Source: Sphingomonas sp. UNC305MFCol5.2
GTDB lineage: Bacteria; Pseudomonadota; Alphaproteobacteria; Sphingomonadales; Sphingomonadaceae
Length of the DNA stretch: 64,000 bases
Direction: 5' to 3'
NCBI RefSeq assembly: GCF_000712135.1
Contig: NZ_JOOE01000003.1
Location: forward strand, 124,001-188,000
Shown here: positions 1 to 7,666 of the stretch, in pieces
Numbering within the stretch: the stretch's first letter is position 1
Layout of the letters: every line of letters starts with the position of its first letter
Made by a program: the position numbers and the translations under genes
Notes under the pieces: model-generated
The model's input: the letters and a program-made list of their open reading frames with translations, nothing else
The model's database searches: none
Told to the model about the DNA's origin: nothing

Positions 1-26
1 CGACCCGCCTGCTGATCGACTTGTGA
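1..26 (+). CDS. odhB: 3' end of dihydrolipoyl succinyltransferase (probable odhB/sucB), partial
   Basis: The first 26 bases read as TRLLIDL followed by TGA in the frame cg-acc-cgc. Endings of the type DPxRLLIDL are typical of the 2-oxoacid dehydrogenase E2 acyltransferase, and the next housekeeping gene downstream is lpdA (E3), the usual partner in the 2-oxoglutarate dehydrogenase operon. The call rests on seven residues plus context, so it is an inference. The repeat and nuclease unit starting at 37 separates this gene from lpdA. Confidence 0.55.
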
Positions 27-36
27 GAACGCACCA

Positions 37-115
37 GTGCTCCTGCGAAAGCAGGAGCCCAGGGTAACTGGAGTACACCACTTGCAACCCTAGGCTCCTG
101 CTTCCGCAGGAGCAC
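37..115. repeat. Paired-hairpin (REP/BIME-like) repeat, copy A1
   Basis: Two hairpins face each other. The first has arms GCTCCTGC and GCAGGAGC around a GAAA tetraloop (39-58). The second has the same arms around TTCC (94-113). The outer sequences GTGCTCCTGC and GCAGGAGCAC are also reverse complements, so the whole 79 bp could fold as one long cruciform. Copies A2 (427-504) and A3 (24374-24450) share this design. A1 lies immediately before the GIY-YIG gene and its Shine-Dalgarno. Confidence 0.85.
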
Positions 116-132
116 TTGGACAGGAGGCAGAT

Positions 133-420
133 ACGAAATCCGGCTGTGTCTATCTGATGGCGAGCGCACGCAACGGAACGCTCTATCTGGGCGTCACCAG
201 CGATCTGCCGGTACGGACCTGCCAGCACCGCAACGGTCTCGTAGATGGCTTCTCCAAGGAACATGGCTGCAAGCTCCTCGTCTGGTACGAGGCATATGAC
301 GATCTGGACGCGGCCCGCCTTCGCGAGCTGCAGATGAAAAAATGGAAGCGGGCTTGGAAGATCGAACTGATCGAACAACATAACCCGCAGTGGAAAGATT
401 TGTACGAGACGTTGTTCTGA
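133..420 (+). CDS. Small GIY-YIG nuclease-family protein with apparent ACG start
   Basis: This encodes a compact single-domain GIY-YIG protein of about 95 residues, a family of small predicted endonucleases of unknown role. The YIG half is seen as GTLYLGVTSDL and the GIY half as GCVYLMAS. Only the frame opening at 133 includes both halves. The first in-frame ATG (157) would lose the GCVYL strand. At the position where homologues begin, the codon is ACG (133), placed five bases after a perfect AGGAGG (122-127). The in-frame stop at 91 leaves no ATG, GTG or TTG upstream. Either ACG initiates, or an ATG to ACG change has crippled the gene. It lies precisely between repeat copies A1 and A2 and splits odhB from lpdA. 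Confidence 0.75.
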   Translation, partial: TKSGCVYLMASARNGTLYLGVTSDLPVRTCQHRNGLVDGFSKEHGCKLLVWYEAYDDLDAARLRELQMKKWKRAWKIELIEQHNPQWKDLYETLF

Positions 421-426
421 CTTCCT

Positions 427-504
427 GTGCTCCTGCCAAAGCAGGAGCCCAGAGCCAAAAGCGACGCGCTCGATAACCCTGGGCTCCTGCTTTCGCAGGA
501 GCAC
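427..504. repeat. Paired-hairpin (REP/BIME-like) repeat, copy A2
   Basis: This is the same architecture as copy A1. Hairpin one has arms GCTCCTGC and GCAGGAGC around CAAA (429-448), and hairpin two has the same arms around TTTC (483-502). It starts seven bases after the stop codon of the GIY-YIG gene and ends just before the GGAG ribosome binding site (508-511) of lpdA. It could act as a transcript stabiliser or weak terminator between the two genes. There is no T-tract. Confidence 0.85.
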
Positions 505-519
505 GAGTGGAGCAAGTAG

Positions 520-1914
520 ATGGCTGAATACGACTTCGACGTCCTCGTGATCGGCTCCGGCCCCGGCGGTTACGTCGCCGCGATCCGCGCCGCGCAGCTT
601 GGTCTGCGCACCGGCTGCGTCGAGAGCCGCGAGACTTTGGGCGGCACTTGCCTCAATGTCGGCTGCATCCCGTCCAAGGCTTTGCTCAACGCCTCCGAGC
701 TCTTCCACGAAGCCGCCTCGGGCGCGCTCGCCAAGCACGGCGTCAAGCTCGGCAGTGTCGAGCTCGACCTCCCCGCGATGATGGCCGACAAGGACAAGGC
801 CGTGAAGGGCCTGACCGGCGGCGTCGAATTCCTGTTCAAGAAGAACAAGGTCGAGTGGGTGAAGGGCCTCGGCACCTTCGTCGACGCACACACCGTGCAG
901 GTCGGCGACCGCAAGGTCACCGCGAAGAACGTGGTCATCGCCACCGGCTCGTCGGTCACGCCGCTCCCTGGCGTCGAAATCGACCAGAAGACCGTCGTCG
1001 ATTCGACCGGCGCAATCGCGCTGGAGAAGGTCCCCGAGCATCTCGTCGTCATCGGCGGCGGCGTGATCGGGCTCGAATTGGGGTCGGTCTGGCAGCGCCT
1101 CGGCGCCAGGGTCACCGTGGTCGAGTTCCTCGACCAGCTCCTCCCCGGCATGGACGGCGAAGTCCGCAAGGAAGCCGCGAAGATCTTCAAGAAGCAGGGC
1201 ATGGAGATCAAGCTCTCGACCAAGGTCACCGGCGTGCAGGTCAACGGCGGCAAGGCGACCGTGATCGTCGAGCCCGCCGCCGGCGGCACTGCCGAGACGA
1301 TCGAGGCCGACGCCGTGCTCGTCTCGATCGGCCGCAAGCCCAACACCGACGGTCTCGGCCTCGACAAGATCGGCCTCGCCACCAACCAGCGCGGCCAGAT
1401 CGAGACCGACCACAGCTTCCGTACTGCCGTGGACGGCGTCTGGGCGATCGGCGACGTCATCCCCGGCCCGATGCTCGCGCACAAGGCCGAGGACGAGGGC
1501 ATCGCGGTCGCCGAGAACATCGCCGGCCTCACCGGCATCGTGAACCACGATGTCATCCCGAGCGTGGTCTACACGCATCCCGAGATCGCCGGCGTCGGCC
1601 TCACCGAGGAGCAAGCCAAGGAAAAGGGCGAGATCAAGGTCGGCAAGTTCCCGATGGCAGGCAACAGCCGCGCCAAGGCGATCGACGACACCGTCGGCTG
1701 GGTGAAGGTCATCGCCGATGCGAAGACCGATCGCGTGCTCGGCGCGTGGATCATCACTTCGGTCGCCGGCACGATGATCGCGCAGGTCGCACAGGCGATG
1801 GAGTTCGGCGCGACCTCCGAAGACATCGCCTATACCTGCCATGCCCACCCCACGCACAGCGAGGCGATCAAGGAAGCCGCGATGGCCGTGCTGGGCAAGC
1901 CGATCCACGTCTGA
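520..1914 (+). CDS. lpdA: Dihydrolipoyl dehydrogenase (E3)
   Basis: This flavoprotein reoxidises dihydrolipoyl groups of the 2-oxoacid dehydrogenase complexes, passing electrons to NAD+. It has 464 residues, the normal size for the family. An N-terminal FAD-binding GSGPGG motif (12-17) is followed by the redox-active disulfide pair Cys44 and Cys49 in GGTCLNVGCIPSK. A second dinucleotide motif IGGGVIGLE lies near residue 178, and the C-terminal catalytic HPTHSE near residue 445. The start at 520 has GGAG at 508-511. It ends six bases from the convergent SulP gene. It probably belonged to an odhA-odhB-lpdA unit now interrupted by the GIY-YIG insert. Confidence 0.97.
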   Translation: MAEYDFDVLVIGSGPGGYVAAIRAAQLGLRTGCVESRETLGGTCLNVGCIPSKALLNASELFHEAASGALAKHGVKLGSVELDLPAMMADKDKAVKGLTGGVEFLFKKNKVEWVKGLGTFVDAHTVQVGDRKVTAKNVVIATGSSVTPLPGVEIDQKTVVDSTGAIALEKVPEHLVVIGGGVIGLELGSVWQRLGARVTVVEFLDQLLPGMDGEVRKEAAKIFKKQGMEIKLSTKVTGVQVNGGKATVIVEPAAGGTAETIEADAVLVSIGRKPNTDGLGLDKIGLATNQRGQIETDHSFRTAVDGVWAIGDVIPGPMLAHKAEDEGIAVAENIAGLTGIVNHDVIPSVVYTHPEIAGVGLTEEQAKEKGEIKVGKFPMAGNSRAKAIDDTVGWVKVIADAKTDRVLGAWIITSVAGTMIAQVAQAMEFGATSEDIAYTCHAHPTHSEAIKEAAMAVLGKPIHV

Positions 1915-1920
1915 GGCGGG

Positions 1921-3618
1921 TCATGCCGCGGACGCATCTCCCGGATGTGCTTCGCGGCTTGCCTCGGCCGCGGCCTCGGTGACGCTTCGGCGGTATCGCA
2001 CCGCTGGCGGGCGTGCGCCGTGCGCCCGGAGCAAGTGCCGGACCGCGGGCCGTGCGCCGGCGATGAAGACCGCCGCCCCGTTTCGTGCCGCACGCCGCGC
2101 GAAGCCCGCGATGCTCGCCGCGGCGCTCGAATCGGCCAGCGGCACTGCCGACATGTCGATCACATGCGCACTCGGCTGCTCGCCGATCCGGTCGAGCGCC
2201 GCCCCCACTGCCCCCGCCGCGCCGAAGAAGAAGGCGCCCGAGATGCGATAGACCGCTATCGTCGAATCGGTCGAAAGCGCCGCGTCATAGCCGTCGTCGC
2301 TGTCCGCGCGGTCTTCCTCGATCAGCGGTAGACCGGTCTCGACTTCCACCGATTGCGCCATGCGGTGGAGGAACAGCAACGTCCCGATACCGAAGCCCAC
2401 CAATATGCCTTCGGTCAGATCGCGGAACACCACGAGCAGGAACGTCGCGAGCAGCACCACCGCGTCACCCCGCGAGGCGCGCAGCAGCACCGCGAACTCG
2501 TGCATCTCAGCCATGTTCCACGCGACCACCGCCAGCACTGCGGCAAGCGCTGGGAGCGGGATATAGCTGGCGAGCGGCGCGGCCAGCGCCATGAAGCCCA
2601 ACAGGAACAGCGCATGAAGCATGCCGGAAACCGGCCCGCGCGCACCTGCCCGCACATTGGTGGCAGTGCGCGCGATCGTCCCCGTCACGCAGATCCCGCC
2701 GAACAGCGCCGATCCGATGTTCGCCACGCCCTGCGCCACCAATTCGCAGTTCGACCGGTGCCGCCGCCCGGTCATGCCGTCGGCCACTACCGCCGACAAC
2801 AGGCTCTCGATGCCCCCGAGCAGCGCGAAGGACAGCGCCGAGGGCAGCACCGCAACGATCCGTGCGGGCGAAATATCGGGCAGTGTCGGCGCGGGCAACG
2901 CGCGCGGGATCCCGCCAAAGCGCGATCCGATCGTCTCCACCGGCAGCCCGAGCAGTGCCGTCGCGATTGCCGCTGCCACCACCGCGATCAGGAAACCCGG
3001 CCAATGCGGCCGCAACCGTCGCAGGATCATGATCAGCGTGACTGCGCCCAGCGCCACGGCAACCGCGGCCGCGTTGACAGTCGGCAGCGCACTCCCCAGC
3101 GCCGTCAGCTTGGGGACGATCGGCCCAGGCTCGGGTCCCGCCAGCCTCACCCCCAACAGGTCCTTGAACTGGCTCGCAAGGATGATCCCTGCGACCCCGG
3201 CAGTGAAGCCCACCGTCACCGGATAGGGGATGTATTTGATGAAGGTGCCGAGCCGCAGCAGCCCGATCGCCACCAGGATCAGGCCCGACAGCAGCGTCGC
3301 CAGGATGAGCCCGTCGATGCCGTGCTGCATCCCCGTCGCGGCGACGAGCACGATGAACGCCCCCGCCGGCCCGCCGATCTGAAAGCGGCTGCCCCCCAGC
3401 GCCGAGACCAGGAATCCGCCGACGATCGCGGCATAGAGTCCGCGCTCCGGCCCCACGCCCGACGCGATGGCGATCGCCATCGACAGCGGCAGCGCCACGA
3501 TCGCGACGGTGAGCCCCGCCACGGCGTCGGCCTTGAGCGTGGCGGCGCCATAGCCCTCGCGCAGCACCGTAATCAGCTTGGGTGTGTAAAGCTCGCCGAA
3601 CGCCGCCTTGCCGGTCAT
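1921..3618 (-). CDS. SulP-family inorganic anion (sulfate/bicarbonate-type) transporter
   Basis: This is an inner-membrane anion transporter of the SLC26/SulP family, 565 residues. A hydrophobic transmembrane region spans roughly residues 30-420, starting with LTVAIVALPLSMAIAIASG, a typical SulP signature. A cytoplasmic STAS domain follows at about 450-555, with IDMSAVPLADSSA resembling the STAS phosphorylation-loop region. The substrate cannot be read from sequence; sulfate, bicarbonate and dicarboxylates are all known for the family. Its start overlaps the stop of the upstream XRE gene by four bases, so the two are probably co-transcribed and translationally coupled. Confidence 0.92.
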   Translation of the reverse strand: MTGKAAFGELYTPKLITVLREGYGAATLKADAVAGLTVAIVALPLSMAIAIASGVGPERGLYAAIVGGFLVSALGGSRFQIGGPAGAFIVLVAATGMQHGIDGLILATLLSGLILVAIGLLRLGTFIKYIPYPVTVGFTAGVAGIILASQFKDLLGVRLAGPEPGPIVPKLTALGSALPTVNAAAVAVALGAVTLIMILRRLRPHWPGFLIAVVAAAIATALLGLPVETIGSRFGGIPRALPAPTLPDISPARIVAVLPSALSFALLGGIESLLSAVVADGMTGRRHRSNCELVAQGVANIGSALFGGICVTGTIARTATNVRAGARGPVSGMLHALFLLGFMALAAPLASYIPLPALAAVLAVVAWNMAEMHEFAVLLRASRGDAVVLLATFLLVVFRDLTEGILVGFGIGTLLFLHRMAQSVEVETGLPLIEEDRADSDDGYDAALSTDSTIAVYRISGAFFFGAAGAVGAALDRIGEQPSAHVIDMSAVPLADSSAAASIAGFARRAARNGAAVFIAGARPAVRHLLRAHGARPPAVRYRRSVTEAAAEASREAHPGDASAA

Positions 3619-3872
3619 TTCGCGCTCGGCTCCCGGAAGCGCACGCCGCGCCCGCCCTGCGGACTGGGGGTGCCTTCGCCGATCAGAACGATGCCCGCGC
3701 GGTCGAATGCCTCGATCACCTTGGTCAGCGTGTCGACTACGCCGCGCACATTGCCTTCGCTCGCCTCCATCCGCTGGATGGTGGGCAGCGACACGCCGGA
3801 CATTTCGGCAAGCTGGCGCTGGTCGATTCCGAGCAGCGCCCGCGCGGCGCGCATCTGAGCGGCAGTGATCAT
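3615..3872 (-). CDS. Small XRE-type helix-turn-helix regulator
   Basis: This 85-residue DNA-binding protein consists almost wholly of an HTH_3 domain: MITAAQMRAARALLGIDQRQ, then LAEMSGVSLPTIQRME as the helix-turn-helix. It is followed by a short VVDTLTKVIEAFDRAGIVLI segment seen in one-domain XRE proteins of alphaproteobacteria. A GAAGGAG ribosome binding site precedes the start. The stop overlaps the SulP start, so it probably regulates that transporter and itself. An inverted repeat at 3912-3928 is a candidate operator. The inducing signal is unknown. Confidence 0.88.
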   Translation of the reverse strand: MITAAQMRAARALLGIDQRQLAEMSGVSLPTIQRMEASEGNVRGVVDTLTKVIEAFDRAGIVLIGEGTPSPQGGRGVRFREPSAK

Positions 3873-3911
3873 CCGCGACTCCTTCGCCGCAGATGTAAAT
3901 TCCTTGGAATA

Positions 3912-3928
3912 TGATGTCTAGAACATCA
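3912..3928. promoter_or_regulatory. Candidate operator upstream of the XRE-SulP pair
   Basis: Arms TGATGT and ACATCA flank a 5-base spacer, about 40 bp upstream of the XRE start codon. On the minus strand a TATAAC-like -10 box lies next to it, at about 3929-3934, so a bound regulator would overlap the promoter. This fits autoregulation by the XRE protein, but that is inference from position and symmetry only. Confidence 0.45.
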
Positions 3929-3945
3929 GTTATACCGCAAAATAC

Positions 3946-4602
3946 TTATGTACGGACCGGCGAACCTTTGACGGTCGCTCTCCGGTCGAGCAGTGCAAAC
4001 CATAGCGCCAGCGTTGCCGCCGCCAGCCCCGCGAACCAGAAGGCATGGATGCCCAGCATCGCTTCGGCGCTAGTGCCCATCACCGCCCCCGCGGCGAACA
4101 CCGCGACCAGTGCGAGCTGCCGCGCCCAGCCCCATCGATCCGGGTCCCCCATCAGCGCACCTGCGAGATCCTCCGCCATGCGCACCATCGTCGCCGTCAA
4201 CGGCATCGCGCCTTCGCGGTGGAACAACAGATGGACCATTCCCATTGCAGTCGCGAGCAGCAGCAGCGCGCTCATGCCGGAGACTTTCCAGGCAATCGCC
4301 GCCGCGGCGAGCAACATCATACTCGCCGCAGCCATCACTGCGCCGCGCGCCCGCGCGCCCGTAGCCCGCGCCAGCACGCTCGCGAGGATCGTACCGCTCA
4401 TCAGGCTCAGGATCAGTCCGCCGGCGATCATCGCTTCGCGGCCGACGCCCGTGCCGATTCCGGCTGCGAACCGCGTCGCATTGCCGCTCGCAAAGGCGAC
4501 GAAGAACCCGCCGGCGTGCATGAAGGCGAGCGCATCGACATAGCCGGTGACCGCGGCGAGGCAGAGAAGCGCAATGGCGATCGGGGTTTCGCTGTGTTGC
4601 AT
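3946..4602 (-). CDS. DUF1275 (YoaK-like) membrane protein
   Basis: This is a 218-residue integral membrane protein. The N-terminal part IALLCLAAVTGYVDALAFM followed by FASGNATRFA is the characteristic start of the DUF1275/YoaK family. About six hydrophobic segments are visible. No biochemical role is established for the family. It stands alone on the minus strand, upstream of the XRE-SulP pair but separated by 73 bp containing the candidate operator, so it is probably a separate unit. Confidence 0.88.
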   Translation of the reverse strand: MQHSETPIAIALLCLAAVTGYVDALAFMHAGGFFVAFASGNATRFAAGIGTGVGREAMIAGGLILSLMSGTILASVLARATGARARGAVMAAASMMLLAAAAIAWKVSGMSALLLLATAMGMVHLLFHREGAMPLTATMVRMAEDLAGALMGDPDRWGWARQLALVAVFAAGAVMGTSAEAMLGIHAFWFAGLAAATLALWFALLDRRATVKGSPVRT

Positions 4603-4787
4603 CCTGAACTTCCGTGACCGGTGCTGGGCTGTTCTAATGCCGCAGCGGGACCCTTGCCACCACCTGATGTTTGACGACGCCGCTGCAACGCTTTGCGCTG
4701 AACCGTCGCGCCGCCGCTTGAGGCGGCGTCCGCGCAGGAGTATCGTCGGGGCTCGGGAGAGGGGCCCTGGAACAGATCAATCGACGC

Positions 4788-5240
4788 GTGATTCGCGTGC
4801 AGCGCCGTTACGATACCACGATCGACCGGGCGGGGATCGCGCTCGGCGCGGGCAGCGCGCTGGCCGGCGTGATCGTGCTCGTTTTGCTGCTGCTCGGCGG
4901 TCAGCGCGAACCGCTCAACCTGCTTGGCGGCTGGTTGATCGGCGGCATCTTCTCCGGACTGGCGATCACTGCGGTGGGCGGCCCGGTCTGGCTGGTGATG
5001 CACGTCGCCGGCCGGCGCCGGGCCTGGCATGCGGCGCTGGTCGGCGCAGTGATCGCGATGGTGATCTTCGTCGGCGCGCAGACCTATGGCTTCGGAATGT
5101 TGGACATGCCAGAGATGGACGGCCGCACCTGGCTGTTCCGCTGGCTGAGCGCGATGGCATCGAGCGTGCTCCTCGCGGGGCTGGCGGCGGTGATCGCGGT
5201 GATCATGTGGCGGATCGCCTATCGCCGGAACGAAGGCTGA
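4788..5240 (+). CDS. Hypothetical four-helix membrane protein
   Basis: I do not recognise this 150-residue protein. Four hydrophobic stretches are visible: about residues 14-35 (GIALGAGSALAGVIVLVLLL), 43-65, 80-98 and 122-145. The short N-terminus is basic. The listed start is a GTG with no good ribosome binding site; a GGAGAGGGG lies about 20 bases upstream, so translation may begin slightly earlier at a non-standard codon. The gene is divergent from DUF1275 and convergent with the DUF3617 lipoprotein. Confidence 0.65.
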   Translation: MIRVQRRYDTTIDRAGIALGAGSALAGVIVLVLLLLGGQREPLNLLGGWLIGGIFSGLAITAVGGPVWLVMHVAGRRRAWHAALVGAVIAMVIFVGAQTYGFGMLDMPEMDGRTWLFRWLSAMASSVLLAGLAAVIAVIMWRIAYRRNEG

Positions 5241-5267
5241 GCCGGACGGGGCAGTGCCTTACCGCGT

Positions 5268-5843
5268 TCAGCCCTTCGCCTGCGGCGCGCACTCGCCGAC
5301 GCGCGTGCCCGTGGAGCGCATCCGCAGCAGTGAGTAGCCCGGCTGGCCCTTGGTGCCGGTGCGGTTCTCGGTCACCACATCGAAGCCGGTGGCCGAAGTG
5401 GTGCCGTTGATCAGCAGCGTCGTACCCGCTTCGCTGGCCTTCTTGCTGCACTGGATCTCGGCATCGACCTTGCCACCTTTCGAGACATAGCGGACGAAGG
5501 TACACGCGCCGGCGGCCTGTTCCAGCTTGGCGATGTCGAACGGCTTCAATTGCTCGGCTGTCTTGCATTCGGTCGCATTGCGCTCGACGCTCTTGGCGAG
5601 TTCGAGCTGCTTCGCGTTGTCGGCGCCGGGACCGACATCGACTGCCTCGATGCGAAGCTCGGCCTTCCACAGCCCCGGCTTGACCGCGGTCTTGGGTGCC
5701 GCTGCCTTGATCAGCCTGGAGACCTGCTCGGTCTTCGCGTTGGTCACTTCGATCTCGCCGGTCTCGGCCGCGTGCTTCTCCTCGGCGGATTGGCATCCTG
5801 CCAGCGCAAGGGCGACGGTTCCGAGGACGATGGTGGCGCGCAT
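5268..5843 (-). CDS. DUF3617-type lipoprotein
   Basis: This is a predicted outer- or inner-membrane lipoprotein of 191 residues. The N-terminus MRATIVLGTVALALAGCQSA has a short basic region, a hydrophobic stretch and the lipobox LAGC. The mature part follows the DUF3617 pattern: VKPGLWKAELRIEAV, a central CKTAEQ segment, CTFVRY, then a disulfide-type CSKKAS. The role is unknown for the family. I chose the start at 5843 because it opens the signal peptide and has AAAGGGA upstream; a longer frame to 5909 would place 22 unrelated residues in front. Confidence 0.8.
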   Translation of the reverse strand: MRATIVLGTVALALAGCQSAEEKHAAETGEIEVTNAKTEQVSRLIKAAAPKTAVKPGLWKAELRIEAVDVGPGADNAKQLELAKSVERNATECKTAEQLKPFDIAKLEQAAGACTFVRYVSKGGKVDAEIQCSKKASEAGTTLLINGTTSATGFDVVTENRTGTKGQPGYSLLRMRSTGTRVGECAPQAKG

Positions 5844-6137
5844 GTGGAGATTCCCTTTGGTTCTGCGCGGACTGAAAGCCGAATTGGCGTCGCTTGGCAA
5901 TGCGCCCATGCGGCGTACGGCCGAGTGCCGGATGCAATAGACGTCTACCGAACCGGTTGCCAGCGGAGTGGTTTCGGGAGGTAGGCTCTGAAAGCCGACA
6001 TTCCCTCATCATCGGCGAAGGTCCGCTTTTGACCTGCGGCAGACGATCTTTGCTGCCGCCGCCGCGGGGCCTCGAATGACCGGTCTACGGCAGGGAAAGT
6101 TCGGGAGGCTTGCGCTTCCTGCGCGATCAGGTTAGAC

Positions 6138-6157
6138 ACTGAACTATATGGTTCAGT
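6138..6157. promoter_or_regulatory. Inverted repeat over the arsR-type start codon, candidate autoregulatory operator
   Basis: Perfect 7-bp arms ACTGAAC and GTTCAGT surround the 6-base spacer TATATG, whose ATG is the start codon of the following regulator (6148). ArsR-family dimers bind such palindromes, and a site over the initiation region would give tight self-repression. Promoter elements are not clear. That the ArsR protein binds here is inference. Confidence 0.55.
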
Positions 6158-6504
6158 ATGCAAGCCCTCCTCTCGATCTCTCGTTCGCGGCGCTGTCCGA
6201 TGCGACTCGCCGCGGGATCATCGATCAGCTTGGGCGAGGGGACGCGTCGATCACCAGTCTCGCGGATAAGTTCCGGATGACGCTGACCGGCATGAAGAAG
6301 CACGTTCAGGTTCTCGAACGGGCGGGGCTCGTCGTCACGCAGAAGGTCGGGCGGGTGAGAACCTGCAAGCTTGGGAAACGTGGCCTCACGGCGGAGGCCG
6401 AGTGGATCGAGGCGCACCGCAAGCTCTTCGAGGCCCGCTTCGACGCTTTGGACGAAATCATCGGCGAATTGAAACAGGAGGAAAACGATGGATCAGCAGG
6501 TTAA
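6148..6504 (+). CDS. ArsR-family winged-helix regulator
   Basis: This is a 118-residue transcriptional regulator. FAALSDATRRGIIDQLGRGD is the typical ArsR opening helix, followed by the recognition part SLADKFRMTLTGMKKHVQVL and a wing around VVTQKVGRVRTCKL. No metal-binding ELCVCDL motif is present, so it belongs to the metal-independent group commonly paired with SRPBCC proteins. Its end overlaps the next gene by 17 bases, giving a two-gene operon. The palindrome spanning its start codon suggests autorepression. Confidence 0.92.
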   Translation: MVQYASPPLDLSFAALSDATRRGIIDQLGRGDASITSLADKFRMTLTGMKKHVQVLERAGLVVTQKVGRVRTCKLGKRGLTAEAEWIEAHRKLFEARFDALDEIIGELKQEENDGSAG

Positions 6505-6991
6505 CAGCGCAGGGGTTGCGCGGAACCGCACGTCAGTCGAGCGCAAAGGGGATCGCGAACTCGTCGCAACGCGGACATTCGATGCGCCGCCGAGCATGGT
6601 TTACAAGGCATGGAGCCAGGCTGAGCTGTTCCAGCGCTGGTGGGTGCCGAAATCGGCACCCGGCATTTCGCTGGTATCATGCGATATGGACGTCCGTACC
6701 GGCGGCAAATATCGACTGGAATTCGGCGCCGGCGGTTCGGATACGATGGCCTTTTACGGCAAGTATCTCGACGTGGTGCCGAACGAGCGCATCGTCTGGA
6801 CCAACGACGAGGGCGAAGAGGGCGCGATCACGACCGTGACCTTCGAGGACCAGGGCGGGAAGACGCTGCTGACTTTCCACGAAGCCTATCCGTCCAGCGA
6901 AGCGCTCGAGGAAGCACTGCAGGGCTCGGCGGCCGGATTGCCGGAGCAGTTGGAGCAGCTCGACGAATTGCTTTCCAGCATAAGCGTATAG
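6488..6991 (+). CDS. SRPBCC (AHSA1/CalC-like) domain protein
   Basis: This 167-residue protein of the START-like SRPBCC fold binds small hydrophobic ligands in characterised relatives. Typical pieces are ATRTFDAPPSMVYKAWSQ, FQRWWVPK, RTGGKYRLEF and IVWTNDEGEEG. It overlaps the ArsR gene and is co-transcribed. ArsR plus AHSA1 pairs are very common in soil bacteria, and the ligand and physiological role are usually unknown. The start at 6488 follows AGGAGGAAAACG, a strong ribosome binding site inside the upstream gene. Confidence 0.9.
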   Translation: MDQQVNSAGVARNRTSVERKGDRELVATRTFDAPPSMVYKAWSQAELFQRWWVPKSAPGISLVSCDMDVRTGGKYRLEFGAGGSDTMAFYGKYLDVVPNERIVWTNDEGEEGAITTVTFEDQGGKTLLTFHEAYPSSEALEEALQGSAAGLPEQLEQLDELLSSISV

Positions 6992-7064
6992 CGCGGGTCG
7001 GCCGGAGCCGGGCGCGTGGGGACGGCATTGGAGTTGGGCGGGAGCTGGGTTACCTCGCTTTGGC

Positions 7065-7538
7065 ATGAGCTATCAATCCGTACAAGCCGATCTCTCCGCA
7101 CGCGCTCCGGATCTGCCGATTATCGAAGTCGAGCGAAGCACGGCCACGGTGGGAGAGGCTGCGGAAGCGCTGGGCGTAATGCCCGGCCAGATAGCCAAGA
7201 CACTGGCGCTACGCATCAACGGCCGGGTGGTGCTGCTGGTGACGCGCGGGGACACCCGGCTGGACAATCAGAAGACCAAATCGGCGTTTGGCGACAGGCC
7301 TCGCATGCTGGATCCGGACGAAACGCTTGCGATCACCGGTCACCCGATCGGCGGCGTTTGCCCCTTTGGACTTGCAACCCCGCTGCCGATCTATTGCGAC
7401 GTCAGCCTTCGTGCCTTCGCGATCGTCTTTCCTGCGGCGGGGTCGCTCAACAGCTCGATCAGGGTCGCGCCAGACCGCCTCGCGACGCTGATCGATGCGG
7501 AATGGGTGGATATCTGCCGTCTTCCCGCCGACAGCTGA
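7065..7538 (+). CDS. YbaK/ProX-type aminoacyl-tRNA deacylase
   Basis: This 157-residue protein of the YbaK/EbsC family hydrolyses mischarged tRNA in studied members such as ProX and YbaK. The signature GHPIGGVCPFGL is at about 92-103, with a conserved lysine region IAKTLALRINGRVVLLVTRG earlier. The substrate specificity (Cys-, Ala- or other tRNA-Pro) cannot be assigned by eye. It stands alone after the ArsR/SRPBCC pair. A 371-bp gene-free stretch with degenerate repeats follows. Confidence 0.88.
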   Translation: MSYQSVQADLSARAPDLPIIEVERSTATVGEAAEALGVMPGQIAKTLALRINGRVVLLVTRGDTRLDNQKTKSAFGDRPRMLDPDETLAITGHPIGGVCPFGLATPLPIYCDVSLRAFAIVFPAAGSLNSSIRVAPDRLATLIDAEWVDICRLPADS

Positions 7539-7666
7539 GCACTACGACCCTCCCTCCTTTCGCGGGGGCTGGTAAAATAGGATTTGATCTGCTTTTGTTC
7601 CGACGATGGACGGGCGGCTCGATCTTCTTTCTCTCCGCTGTGTCGCTTCGGCGCCGCGCCTCTGCC

